This document shows, piece by piece, positions 36,801 to 52,002 of a stretch of 64,000 bases of DNA. The stretch lies in assembly GCA_949130485.1 (NCBI GenBank), contig OX422189.1, positions 8,245,220 to 8,309,219 on the forward strand, in the 5' to 3' direction. The notes under the pieces are model-generated. The model had not been told where the DNA came from. It did no database searches and saw only the letters and a program-made list of their open reading frames with translations. A program made the position numbers and the translations under genes. Position 1 is the stretch's first letter. Each line of letters begins with the position of its first letter. This DNA comes from Agelas oroides. Its lineage: Eukaryota; Porifera; Demospongiae; Agelasida; Agelasidae.

Positions 36801-39800
36801 GAAGTATGCAAGCCACACCCTTTGTTGCTTACAACTGTCCAGGAATTTCTATTCGTGGAACCGATGTCCACGTGATATGGGGGCCCCCCCCTAAATACCC
36901 GCCGTCACCTGAAATCAATGGATGTCAAGATGGACCACTCATGTTTTACCATAGATAGCTATACTATCCATGGTTTTACGAACAAGTCCGTGTCTTAAGG
37001 GGAGCCCCAGACCACCAGCGATTTGGGCCCTGGGGGGCCCCCATATCACTAGCAATTTGGGATTGGGGGGCCCCATATCGTGGGGGGGGGGGGGGGCATA
37101 TCGCACTTACAATGGCATACACTTCCTTAAATACATGATGACCACAAATTTCGCTCTCTTCTGATTTTACACCGATACTCACCAGGTGAGTGCATGTAAC
37201 CATCTACTGCACAGTGCCGGAACGTTGCTTACTACACCAATACCTGCTTCAATTGCATCCCTTATTTAACGCATGTCCTCTATTAGGCGCATGCTTGCTT
37301 ACCACTTAGACTCATAAGCGCATGCGCTTATTAACCAGAGTCTACGGTATGTTATATACATGAAACCTTTGATTTGCATCTTGGCTTGTAAATACAGAAG
37401 CCCATCTCCTATCTGGAGCCCCTGCCAAAAGTCCAGTTCAAGATCCCCCACCTCAAGTAACATATATCGCTCTGTCAGCCCGAGGAGAAAAAGGTTAAAG
37501 TCCAGATCTTATTCCTTTCACAAGCAACAATCAAAATCATGTTCTCCCGGGAGGTCAATGTCTCGATTCCCCCCTAAGAAAAGGTCGAGGTCTCACAGTC
37601 CAAGACATGGCAGTAAGAGAAAGCAAAGATCAAAATCACCTTCTCTCAGGAGAAGGTCAAGGTCTCAATCCCCTCAGAGGAAGGAGTCAAGATCTCACAG
37701 TCCAAGTAGTAAGAGAAAGCAAAGATCAAAATCACCTTCTCTCAGGAGAAGGTCAAGGTCTCGATCCCCTCAGAGGAAGAGGTCAAGGTCCCACAGTCAA
37801 AGACATGGCAGTAAGAGAAAGCAAAGATCAAAATCACCTTCTCTCAGGAGAAGGTCAAGGTCTCGATCTCCTCAGAGGAAGAGGTCAAGGTTCCACAGTC
37901 AAAGACATGGCAGTAAGAGAAAGCAAAGATCAAAATCACCTTCTCTCAGGAGAAGGTCAAGGTCTCAATCCCCTCAGAGGAAGGAGTCAAGATCTCACAG
38001 TCCAAGTAGTAAGAGAAAGCAAAGATCAAAATCACCTTCTCTCAGGAGAAGGTCAAGGTCTCGATCCCCTCAGAGGAAGGGGTCAAGATCTCACAGTCCA
38101 AGTAGTAAGAGAAAGCAAAGATCAAAATCACCTTCTCTCAGGAGAAGGTCAAGGTCTCGATCCCCTCAGAGGAAGAGGTCAAGATCTCGCAGTCCAAGAC
38201 ATGGCAGTAAGAGAAAGCAAAGATCAAAATCACCTTCTCTCAGGAGAAGGTCAAGGTCTCGATCCCCTCAGAGGAAGAGGTCAAGGTCTCACAGTCCAAG
38301 ACATGGCAGTAAGAGAAAGCAAAGTACAAAATCACCTCCCAGGAGGTCAAGGTCTCGATCCCCTCAGAGGAAGAGATCAAGGTCTCGCAGTTCAAGACAT
38401 GGCAGTAAGAGAAAGCGAAGATCAAAATCACCTCATTTCAGGAGAAGGTCAAGGTCTCGATCCCCTCAGCGGAAGAGGTCGAGGTCTCACAGTCCAAGAC
38501 ATGGCAGTAAGAGAAAGCAAAGATCAAAATCACATTCTCTCAGGAGAAAGTCAAGGTCTCGATCCCCTCAGAGGAAGAGGTCAAGATCTCGCAGTCCAAG
38601 ACATGACAGTAACAGCAAGAGTCAGTCCAAACAACAATCTCCCAAGTCACACAGGTGAGGCAGGTATTGTGTATACTGCAGGAAATAATATTTTTAGTCT
38701 AAAAACTTGCACTTGTACATCTGCCATGTGTTACAGTTTTATTTTGTAACTTTCGTTTCCAGTCCCTTACCCTAGTACTTTTTAATTCCAGTTGAAAAGC
38801 AACCATAGCCTCGATCCTTAGATAAGTGATGCTTTACCCCAAGTAATACATCTCACTTCCACAGCTCCAAGAGAAGTAGGTCAAAGTCGAGATCAAAATC
38901 ACTGTCACCCAGGAGAACTTCAAGGTCTCCCAGAAAGCAATTGTGGTCTCATAGTCCAGGATACAGCAGACATTCGTCAAAGTCACCTAGGAGAACTTCA
39001 AGGTACTGTGTATACTACAGCGCCTTCAATTTTTGTAGTTTCATAGTTTGTACTTGCACTTCTCCCATTTACTGCAGTTTTAGTAGTTTTCATGCACAGA
39101 ACTGGATTATCAGTAGCCCCATTTCCAGACCCTTCATCTAATCCAGCTTTTGTCACTTCCAGCGCAGCAAGGGCCTGTTTTCCTGCATGTCTTGTCACAA
39201 CACTACAGATGAGCTTCCCAATGTTATAAACTTGGTCTGTTTGACTTTTACATGAAGTACTGTGTATGTATACTACATGAGTGAAGTAGCTAGGGGATAT
39301 ACAGCTTAAGAAACTGTGCATTTGGATGATTTATGTTAGGTTGAAAAGAAGAGTTATGCTATTGAGCTACAGTACCAGTGAGCACACACAAGTTAGATAT
39401 AGATCTCTAAATCTTTCACATCACTTTTGTCATGTAGAAGGCAACCTCATTCCCAGAGCCCCCACCGAAGGTCTCGTTCCAGATCCCCCACTACAAGAAA
39501 AACGTCTCACTCCCAGAAACACAAGAGAAGAGGATCAAAGTCCAGATCTCAATCTCCCCATAGCCAGAGATCAACCAGGAGGAGAACTTTGCAGTCTTCA
39601 CCCCCTCCAGGAAGCAGTGGAAGTCTCGTGGTCCAGGACACAGCAGTAGTAGCAGATGTCTCTCCAGGCCATAATCTCCTAAGTCATGCAGGTGAGGGGA
39701 GGTATTGTGTATACTGCAGGACTGGAATTTTCGTGGTCTAATAGTATGCACTTGCACTAAAGTGTTAATTAAAGTTTTATTTTGTAAATTTAGTTTTCGC

Positions 39801-42800
39801 AGAACTGGATGATCAACAGCCTTATTCCTAGATTTTTCAGTACAAGAGGTGGCCATGGTCTTGGAACTTTATGTGAATGACATTAAGAACGTTACCTAAC
39901 CTGTAACCTGTAGTGAATGTGTCATTGCCCACACAATATACCAGTAATGGGCAGAACTTTGCTACTCTTGTACCCTTGCTCTTTAAGCAAAATTTTTTTA
40001 TATACAAAAAACTTAAAGAACTTCACATAAGAACTTATAGAGGCTGATTAGCTAGATTTATGGAATTTACACATATTATCATATATCTTTGACCATTTCC
40101 ACCCTCAAATTTGTTTGCACTAAATACACAGCTGAATTGAATAGCATCTACCATCTACACAAATTTTTCTTTTAGTAACCCTCGGTTGCATACTCCACAG
40201 CACATGCTAGTGCAATCTGGAGTAAAATTCTGCCCTGAGTTTGGCCAGCAACAGTAAGTTCTGACAAACTTCATCGTCGAGTAGAGACAGTCATGAGCAA
40301 AACCTTGCATGAGTGTTTCTCTCTGAGAAATGCCCGTCTCGTGTAGGATGGACAGAGACATTAATATTTCCTGTTTACGATTCAAGGGTGTGCTATACTT
40401 CTCCATCTCTGTCCTTCATCTATTTTGTTTCTGCAGCACGGCTTGCTGTACAATATGAGTTCTATACCCCTCCTTTGGCAGCTCAATTAGTGCATGTGCC
40501 CTTTGGTGAACGTACTGTTACCTGTTATTCCTTTAGTATAACATCTCCTTTGGCTTCTAGTTAGTTTATTTATTCATTCCTTGGAGAGTACATACATAGT
40601 ACCAGAAACCGGTCCACTCGGATCAAAACCAAGCAAGTGGTGTCTTGTCTGTGTACACATGCTCATGTATTTATTGATACGTATATACTGTACATTGGGA
40701 AATAAATTATCGTATCTAGAAAATACGAATCGCAACTTTTGATCATTTGTGCAGTCTTTTGCAGTGCAATCATTAGACACAGATCTTGTATGGCAGCTGC
40801 TTGCATTGTGGGGAGTGACACCTGATGTTCACTCGTCTCATGTAACACTCCTACATTTCCGTACAGAGTCTCAACTTAACCACCATACAACAAGTGGAGG
40901 GATTTGTTTCCTGGGGGATCCATGGCGAGAGACTGTCACTTCAGCAGGCAAGGAGATCTCCTGGGCTGACATTGGAATCAAGATTATTATACCACCTGGG
41001 GTTATTCCTGAAGGCAAACCGATTACAGTCTCTGTACGACCATGCCTGAGTGGACCATTTGAACTGCCAGAGGATTATGAATTAGCCAGTCCAGTATACG
41101 CAATCTCACCAGAATTGGAATTCAGCAAAGATGTCAAACTTTTTATTGCCCACTTTGCAGACCTGCAGAGTGAAGACGATTGCAAGAACATGACCTTCCT
41201 GACAACACAGTTATCATCCCTCCCAGGGGACTCACATCCATACAGGCTTTTAGTGCAAAAGAATGGAAACTTTCAGAGAGGTTCACGGGAGGGGGAAATC
41301 TCTCTGAGGCATTTCAGTAAGAAAGCCATTGGAAAAAAACGCAAACAAGATGGAAATCAGCCAGGAGCAAGTGCTAATCAGAGCAAAGGTATGTCCTACC
41401 TCAAAATTATAGTGCATTTATATACAAGCTATATAGAGAATCTCCATCTGTGAACTTGATTGTAATGTGACTCATTTCTGATCGTACGTTCTGCTTTTAC
41501 ATGCATGACATATAGTCTCCCTTAACAAGAAACAGGAACCCAAAATTGACAACAAAGACAACCAAGGAAGTGTTGTGCAAGACAAAGGTAATAAAAGCCA
41601 CTCACATACTTGTAGTAGTTCCACATTTGTCAACACACCTATTTCTTTCTTGCATACTACACAGGAACCCAAAACCTGTATGCGGTACAACTTTATCAGA
41701 ATGAAGGAGTTTATCACTTTAATAATACTGCAGCTGTCACTGTTACACTCCAACAGCCTGTTTACATACTAGTAAGCCCAGTGTCTTCTGAGCATTGTTC
41801 TGAAAGCTTTTAAGCTAGTGTACAAACAGTAATCTTACATCAATCAACCTACAGAACTTCAAGAAATGCTTAGAGGAATGGTATCCTCCTCCTTTCCGCT
41901 TTGTACCATCTGAGACCAGTGTTAACTTTTCCGGGTGTAAAGCAAGTGTTGAAATTCCTACTGATGATGACACACAAGGATGGAAGATTATACCTGACAT
42001 ACAGCCATGTGAGGTATGAAAGTTCATGTGGAATTAAGACTTAGTACAAACTTGCTTAGCACAATTTTCTGAATGGAACCTTTCTTTATACTTCCAACAG
42101 ATAAGCAAAGATGCAGTGGACCTCCCTGTTTCAAAGCCAGATGCAGATTACACCATTGCTTCGACCTATCCACCAAAAATATTGCTGACAATCTCACCTC
42201 TAGCAGCTAAAGTAGACTTCAGATTTTGCCAACTTCCAATCAGTGGATTTACCAAGGAGGTGAAATTTACACTGCAACTGAACCCATCCCTGCGTAGGGT
42301 GACACCACTTAGTCAACGGAGGTTGCTGCCTTCAATAACTGACTGTGAGACTGAACATCTTTCCTTTGGTAAGTTCACATAGTAGTTTATTATTGTAATA
42401 GCATTTCTATGGCAGACCATTAAAGTGAGATCTTCTATCATTTTCTAGCTGCAATCAATGGCATCTTAAATACCCCAGAGTTAAGTAGCACCAATTTGGT
42501 ACTATAAGGAAACTACGAGACTACACCATTCTACATCTTTTTCCATTCTTCCAATCACACACATGCACACCACAATCTATATACAGTGGAACCCCGCTTA
42601 ACGGACACCCCTCAACAGCGGACACTCATGATATAACGGACAATTCTGAAAGTCCCGACTGTCCTTCCACTCACTTCAATGCTTAAGCAACCCCTGAATA
42701 GCAGACACCTTGCTACTCCGTATAATGGACAGTTTTCGCAGTCCCAATTGTAAACAATACTCAACGACCCCAATTTAGCGGACACTCGTCCACCTTTTCA

Positions 42801-44328
42801 ACTTGACATTAGATTAGTTCCGTTACTTGTAGTACTAGCCTTCCCCACCAGCGTACAGCAAATAAAGCTCTGAAAATGTAGCCACGTTGTGCTCAACAGC
42901 CTGATTACACATGCCATGCCTACCGGAAATATACCGGAAGCACCTGAGTTAGGGACACCTCGCTATAAGGGACAAAATGCTGGTCCCCAATGGTGTCCGT
43001 TATAGAGAGGTTCCACTGTACCTATTTACAACCAACAAATGATTCTAGCACTTCACAGCATGCAACTTTCTCACACTGTGGTTCATCTTACATGTATGGC
43101 AACATGCACTATAGACTCAACAAGAGCGCATAAGAACGGGCGGCTAGAGTAAGAGCGTGTAACTACGTAAAATTCGAAACCGGGCGGAATTTACTGTTAG
43201 TACTAAAAATAGTAACACCTGCGCATGCTGCGTTGACATAAGCCATTATGCATTGTTGCTAAGCACGCACGTGACTGTGTGTTCTATTTTTAGTACGGTT
43301 CAATAATTTTGCCCGGACTACGGGCTTCTATTGGAGTTACATGCTCTTACTCTAGCCGCCCGTTCTTATGCGCTCTTGACTCAATATATATAGTTCACTT
43401 CACATCTTCCACATGATATGAGTTCATGCCTGCCATATTCAGTGGCAATAAACAATTGCAACACTGACGAGCTTTGTCTCTGGTCATTGCTAAAATTACC
43501 ACTCAGGAAATACCCTAACTCCTCCCTAACAGCTATGTGCACGATGACATCTACATTTAAGAACATACTTTGAAATAATAGCAGCAGCAACTGTTGACAC
43601 TTTTGTGAGCAAGATTAAACCTATATGGTAAACAAAGTTTGAGTCATATACATTGGTTTTTGTTCTGCTCATGAATCCTTTTCCTAGAAGATCTTTCCTA
43701 GTGGTCTTTTATTTATTTACTAATTTCAGCTCGTACCACATTTAAGGTTCACAAACTATCGAGACCTTTTATCAATACTATACATTGTAGTGGCCACAAG
43801 TGATACGTATACTTAGGTACATAACAACAGTGCTTCTGGCCTGTGTATTATATATTTCCCATCTTGAGGTGTAATAATGGTAAGATAGCGGAAGCAACTT
43901 AGTGTAGTTTATAGACTTGGTATACAAAAAAGAATAAAATGTTTCCTGTACACCAAAGTGTGAAGTCTTGTATTTTAAAAATGAGATGTGTTCATACTGA
44001 GTGATCATTTCTTGCAACAGACAAACCAACTCTGAGAGAACTGATTACTTTTCCAGGAAGGAGGGGGAAAATTGATATCTCAGAACAGATTGGCACCAAC
44101 TACAAACGCTTTGGCATCTTGCTGCTCGATGATCCCAATGGGGTACGAGTAAACGCCATTGAGAGGAAACATCATGAGAAGGGAAGAGAGATCAACCTTG
44201 AGATTCTTCAAAAATGGCTTGAGGGCAGTGGCAAGAAGCCCGTGACTTGGAAAACACTAATAGATGTTTTATTTGATATAGGACTCACAACACTTGCTGA
44301 TGATATTAAAGCTGTTAAGTTGCAGTAG
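24573..44328 (+). CDS. K1: Kelch - death - ROC-COR - death - SR - ZU5 - death fusion protein
   Basis: Seventeen exons with GT-AG sites and matching phases: 24573-24590, 26077-27058, 27576-27869, 31391-33771, 33915-33954, 34653-34916, 35512-35692, 37398-38654, 38865-39002, 39438-39691, 40437-40505, 40765-41388, 41516-41587, 41665-41771, 41855-42013, 42101-42368, 44021-44328. They sum to 7,416 nt, an exact multiple of three (2,471 residues plus stop). Domains in residues: Kelch 7-333, death-like 334-431, ROC-COR 432-1225, death 1239-1326, SR repeats 1327-1936, ZU5 1960-2167, unassigned 2168-2369, death 2370-2471. ROC-COR with death is known from DAPK1, and ZU5 with death from UNC5, PIDD and ankyrins, so a cytosolic signalling scaffold role is inferred. 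The weakest joins are exon 3 to 4 (a 3.5-kb intron) and exon 7's GTTGTA donor. The alternative is two or three adjacent genes. Confidence 0.65.
25070..25120 (+). ncRNA. Decayed hammerhead-ribozyme-like motif
   Basis: CTGATGA (25077-25083) is followed by a five-pair stem GACTG/CAGTC and AAAAC, the layout of a hammerhead core with GAAAC altered to AAAAC. Penelope-like retroelements commonly carry such motifs in their terminal repeats. No reverse transcriptase is nearby, so this is at best a remnant in K1 intron 1. Confidence 0.3.
26077..27058 (+). CDS. K1 exon 2: Kelch beta-propeller
   Basis: The acceptor TTCCATTCCACAG precedes an exon of 327 codons. It reads as five to six Kelch blades: DAQAVVLNNKVYVSA, ICIYDVSGNSWKEI, HAIAVYKKQLVLVGG, AIAIGSHLAVAGG, VETYDGHEWT, YLMGGEEQ, PAVFMNELIAIGG and IHAYSTSTQSWVYVGDM. 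Kelch propellers are protein-binding platforms. It ends in phase 1 at AAAG|GTGAGC. The final blade loses the second G of the usual GG (LFLVGTVNY), where K2 keeps LLLVGGTV. Confidence 0.88.
27576..27869 (+). CDS. K1 exon 3: death-like domain 1
   Basis: A symmetrical phase 1-1 exon. After EIQFPDGDFSMSAIARM come helices typical of the C-terminal half of a death domain: VVFEEWLDGKSPLPPTWAEM and VLREIGVNDLAECIEKYF. This is the W-x-L...TW..L..L...G...LA pattern. It matches K2 exon 3 along its whole length. The donor is TTTGCTG|GTGAGC. If that donor is not used, the frame stops at 27961. Confidence 0.75.
28061..28723. mobile_element. 663-bp TTAA-flanked inverted-repeat element
   Basis: GGTTACGATCAAC at the left and GTTGATCGTAACC at the right, each directly flanked by TTAA (28057-28060 and 28724-28727). 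The TTAA duplication suggests piggyBac-type mobilisation. It lies in K1 intron 3 and is non-coding. Confidence 0.7.
29034..29220. mobile_element. MITE related to the element at 833
   Basis: It starts with CTTCCTCAGTTATCTGAACC and ends GTTCAGATAATCGAGGATGC, with a body shared with 1248-1330 (ACAAAGCAGATTACTTTCC). Confidence 0.6.
29264..29314. repeat. CTCGTNCCCAG-family hairpin, short loop
   Basis: GCTAGCCTCATACCCAGGCC faces its inverted copy GGCCTGGGTACGAGGCTAGC across about ten bases. Confidence 0.85.
29344..30020. repeat. 130-bp perfect inverted repeat with 417-bp spacer
   Basis: Arms 29344-29473 and 29891-30020 are exact reverse complements as far as I can read. They begin AAGTCACAAAAAAGTTTGCC and reach CATCTTGTGCCATTTTGCCA. 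The spacer is G/T-rich. It lies in K1 intron 3. Perfect arms imply a recent origin or ongoing gene conversion. Confidence 0.85.
30205..30471 (-). other. Fragment of a repetitive basic open frame (YWKNPEKKRASS units)
   Basis: The minus-strand frame reads as imperfect 13-residue units, YWKNPEKQRASS, YWKNPEKKRASS and RYWEDPETKRTSS, after MRNVHKKRARDKQNY. Similar basic repeats form the N-terminus of large Helitron-like open frames in sponge genomes (from memory, not checked). Here it stands alone inside K1 intron 3, so it is probably a transposon fragment. Confidence 0.4.
30839..30894. repeat. (GAA)n triplet tract
   Basis: About 18 uninterrupted AAG/GAA triplets in K1 intron 3, on the sense strand. 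Confidence 0.95.
30895..31390. other. K1 intron 3, 3' part; possible alternative promoter region
   Basis: No exon was recognised. The stretch includes moderately CpG-containing sequence (30400-31130). If the ROC-COR exon belonged to a separate gene, its promoter and 5' exon would have to be here, but no ATG exon with a phase-1 donor stands out. Confidence 0.3.
31391..33771 (+). CDS. K1 exon 4: ROC-COR GTPase module
   Basis: A single 2.4-kb exon, phase 1 in and phase 0 out (AGAAAA|GTAAGT). ROC G1 is GPPQTGKTS (31483, about residue 463), G3 is DTGGQP (32071, about residue 659) and G4 is GTHKDL (32341, about residue 749), all intact. The COR part follows with FLHHCVGILMHF and DIVICDPQVVFDSVTNLI, the characteristic first COR segment. 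ROC-COR proteins are dimerising GTPases of the DAPK1/LRRK/MASL1 group. A serine-rich, low-complexity insert separates G1 from G3 (around 31790-31930). The acceptor TTTACTACAG and phase fit exon 3, but the 3.5-kb intron makes this the least certain join. Confidence 0.88.
33915..33954 (+). CDS. K1 exon 5: 40-nt microexon
   Basis: CTCTGTAG|GTTACAAGAATCTCC...TTTG|GTAAGG, phase 0 in and phase 1 out, encoding VTRISSPLPDPIF. It restores phase 1 between the ROC-COR exon and death domain 2. Confidence 0.65.
34653..34916 (+). CDS. K1 exon 6: death domain 2
   Basis: A symmetrical phase 1-1 exon. It reads DLMHLQVSDWYRLGLALTLS, DIIEKDFRGDTRKQT, MFDLWLKTQPDASYQQLIKA and EVGDETVANSLRKKY, a clear six-helix death-domain pattern with W-x-x-L-G-L, M-F-x-x-W-L and the closing LA/VA helix. 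Confidence 0.8.
35512..39691 (+). CDS. K1 exons 7-10: SR-rich repeat block
   Basis: Four exons (35512-35692, 37398-38654, 38865-39002, 39438-39691) linked by phase-2 introns and entering and leaving in phase 1. Exon 8 has about eleven tandem copies of a roughly 34-residue unit of the type SKRKQRSKSPSLRRRSRSRS followed by PQRKRSRSHSPRHG, with 30-residue variants lacking RHG. RS dipeptides of this kind are SR-kinase substrates that mediate nuclear-speckle or splicing-factor contacts, so their place between death and ZU5 modules is unexpected. Exons 8 and 9 are phase-symmetric and could be skipped singly. The whole block is phase 1-1 and could be skipped as a cassette. Confidence 0.65.
35792..36233. 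mobile_element. 442-bp pogo-like MITE with TA duplication
   Basis: TAGTAGAACCTCCCTTATCC at the left and the inverted CCGGATAACAGAGGTTTTACTG end at the right are both bordered by TA. It lies in the K1 intron between exons 7 and 8. Confidence 0.7.
36562..37347. mobile_element. 786-bp MITE with TA duplication and G/C runs
   Basis: CCATAAACTCTGGTTATTAG at the left and the inverted ...TTAACCAGAGTCTACGG at the right, flanked by TA. The interior repeats TTAGGCGCA motifs at both ends and contains GGGGGGCCCCATATC-type palindromic runs (about 36876-37105), including about 15 G in a row. It lies just upstream of the SR exon. Confidence 0.75.
40177..40254 (+). other. Possible cryptic exon in K1, not used in the main model
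   Basis: A good acceptor (TTTTCTTTTAG) and donor (CA|GTAAGT) bracket an open stretch in phase 2 (NPRLHTPQHMLVQSG...). Its entry phase fits exon 9, but its exit phase gives an immediate stop in the next exon. It may be a decayed or alternative exon. Confidence 0.3.
40437..40505 (+). CDS. K1 exon 11: linker before ZU5
   Basis: GTTTCTGCAG|CACGGCTTGC to CCTTTG|GTGAAC, phase 1-1. It encodes RLAVQYEFYTPPLAAQ followed by LVHVPF. It is short and its domain is unassigned; it is included because sites and phases fit both neighbours. Confidence 0.5.
40765..41388 (+). CDS. K1 exon 12: ZU5 domain
   Basis: A phase 1-1 exon. After a short lead it shows the ZU5 signature: GGICFLGDPWRETVTSAGKE, then IKIIIPPGVIPEGKPITVSV, then LASPVYAISPELEFSKDVKL followed by FIAHFADLQSE. 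ZU5 domains in UNC5, PIDD and ankyrins pack against a UPA domain to hold a death domain inactive, and in PIDD the region is autoproteolysed. No canonical HFS autocleavage site was seen, although HFSKKA occurs near the end at about 41308. Confidence 0.82.
41516..42368 (+). CDS. K1 exons 13-16: unassigned region after ZU5 (UPA position)
   Basis: Exons 41516-41587, 41665-41771, 41855-42013 and 42101-42368, in phases 1-1, 1-0, 0-0 and 0-1. They encode a basic linker, then beta-rich sequence: LYAVQLYQNEGVYHFNNTAA, VTLQQPVYIL, CLEEWYPPPFRFVPSETSVN, STYPPKILLTISPLAAKVDF. In ZU5-death proteins a UPA domain normally sits here. I see no sequence proof, so UPA is inference from position. Confidence 0.6.
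42584..43018. mobile_element. 435-bp pogo/Tc-like MITE with TA duplication
   Basis: CAGTGGAACCCCGCTTAACG at the left and the inverted GGTTCCACTG end at the right, each flanked by TA (42582-42583 and 43019-43020). Repeated GGACAC motifs lie inside. It lies in K1 intron 16. Confidence 0.85.
43121..43378. mobile_element. 258-bp inverted-repeat element with 6-bp duplication, copy 2
   Basis: It is nearly identical to 16079-16339, flanked by ACTCAA on both sides (43115-43120 and 43379-43384), and lies in K1 intron 16. Confidence 0.88.
44021..44328 (+). CDS. K1 exon 17: terminal death domain 3
   Basis: Enters in phase 1 after CTTGCAACAG and ends at TAG. It reads LRELITFPGRRGKIDISEQI, RFGILLLDDPNGVRVNAIER, INLEILQKWLEGSGKKPVTW and LTTLADDIKAVKL, a death-domain fold type common in sponge and cnidarian receptors and scaffolds. 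It closely matches K2's last exon. Confidence 0.82.
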
Positions 44329-44394
44329 TTTTTTTGACCACAAGTTGCTGTTTATTTTCTTGTATATATATAATGATGCCTTGATTGGTGTGTA

Positions 44395-44400
44395 AATAAA
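44395..44400 (+). terminator. Poly(A) signal of K1
   Basis: AATAAA lies 67 nt after the K1 stop codon and is followed by T/G-rich sequence. Confidence 0.6.
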
Positions 44401-44744
44401 TCGGTTTACGTATCACTTACTCACCTTTGTATTCTAGGTATATAACAGCTAGGGTGTTTTGTAGGCCTGTAAATAACATGTAAGGTTGCTCAAAGTTTTG
44501 CACACATTTTTACAGTACCTGTTATACAGTTCATGTACTTTTTATTCTCAGGCCTCACCATTTTTATTCTTTGATTTGCATTCACAATAGCAGAACGCAT
44601 TATTGTGAATGCAAACAAAAACAAAGAAATGCCATGACTGGGATCTGTGTTTACAATGACAAACCTACTTTTGACTGAATCATCACATCATTAGAATCAT
44701 TTCTGGGCTGAACCATAGATAATGTAGCTGGAATGTACCAGCTC

Positions 44745-44752
44745 TATATAAG
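44745..44752 (+). promoter_or_regulatory. Candidate TATA box of K2
   Basis: TATATAAG lies about 215 nt upstream of the K2 start codon, within the 635-bp gap between K1 and K2. Confidence 0.4.
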
Positions 44753-44963
44753 AGAGCGATGCTTAAAATGACTGTGGACCATCACAGAGGACGGAGCAGG
44801 CAAATGACATTAATATTGCACTTCAACAGAAATGTTGATCATGAATGTGACAATGCGCGCGCATGCAAGTGAAAAGCTGGTATACAGGAAGAGGGAGGCT
44901 GCGAAGGGTGTGGCTTGCGGGACTAGTGACGTCACTGGCACTAGCGACTTCCGACGAAGATTT

Positions 44964-51464
<6,501 letters not shown>

Positions 51465-51669
51465 TTTCTTCAACCACAGGTCACTGTTTTTTATTGGATA
51501 CAGAAGTTTACTGATGCCTTAATGATTGGTCTGTACATACACTGTACAGTGTACCATTATCATTCTTATTATTTTTATCCTGAGATGTTCTAATTTTGTA
51601 AATTTTATAATTCTTGCATAAACTCACAATAGTACAAAGAAATGGACATAAAGAAACATTAGGTTTGGA

Positions 51670-51783
51670 TAGCCTCATTCCCAGGCCTTCCCACCGTCCA
51701 GTTTTTGATTGCTTGCACATGCCTTCCCCTCCACTGCAAGCGATAAACTGGATGATGGGAAGGCCAGCCTGGGAATGAGTCTA
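51670..51783. repeat. CTCGTNCCCAG-family hairpin, long form with conserved loop
   Basis: The arms TAGCCTCATTCCCAGGCC and GGCCAGCCTGGGAATGAG enclose a secondary pairing of CCAGTTTTTGATTGCTTG and ACTGCAAGCGATAAACTGG. Confidence 0.85.
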
Positions 51784-52002
51784 AGATTTGGAAACACAGC
51801 TATGTACATGATGTAATAACAACAATTAAGGACCAATCAGGTTAACTGATACATATATATGCATTCAGCTATATATATAGGGGATCAAGGATGCATCGGC
51901 CATTTTGGTGACTCGATACATCAAGCCCTTGATATTACAGTAACAAAGTCTATAACCACAGTCTCGACTCATCCTCACACAGTACCGACATTCATTTGTT
52001 GG

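Noticed and set aside
37607-38749. Alternative 380-residue frame across the SR exon
   Set aside because: A shadow frame of the 102-bp SR repeat; the RS frame fits both neighbouring exons in phase.
41308-41320. PIDD-type autoproteolysis site (HFS) after ZU5
   Set aside because: HFS occurs once, but at the end of the exon in a basic context, and not at the HF|S position expected after the ZU5 core; coincidence is as likely.
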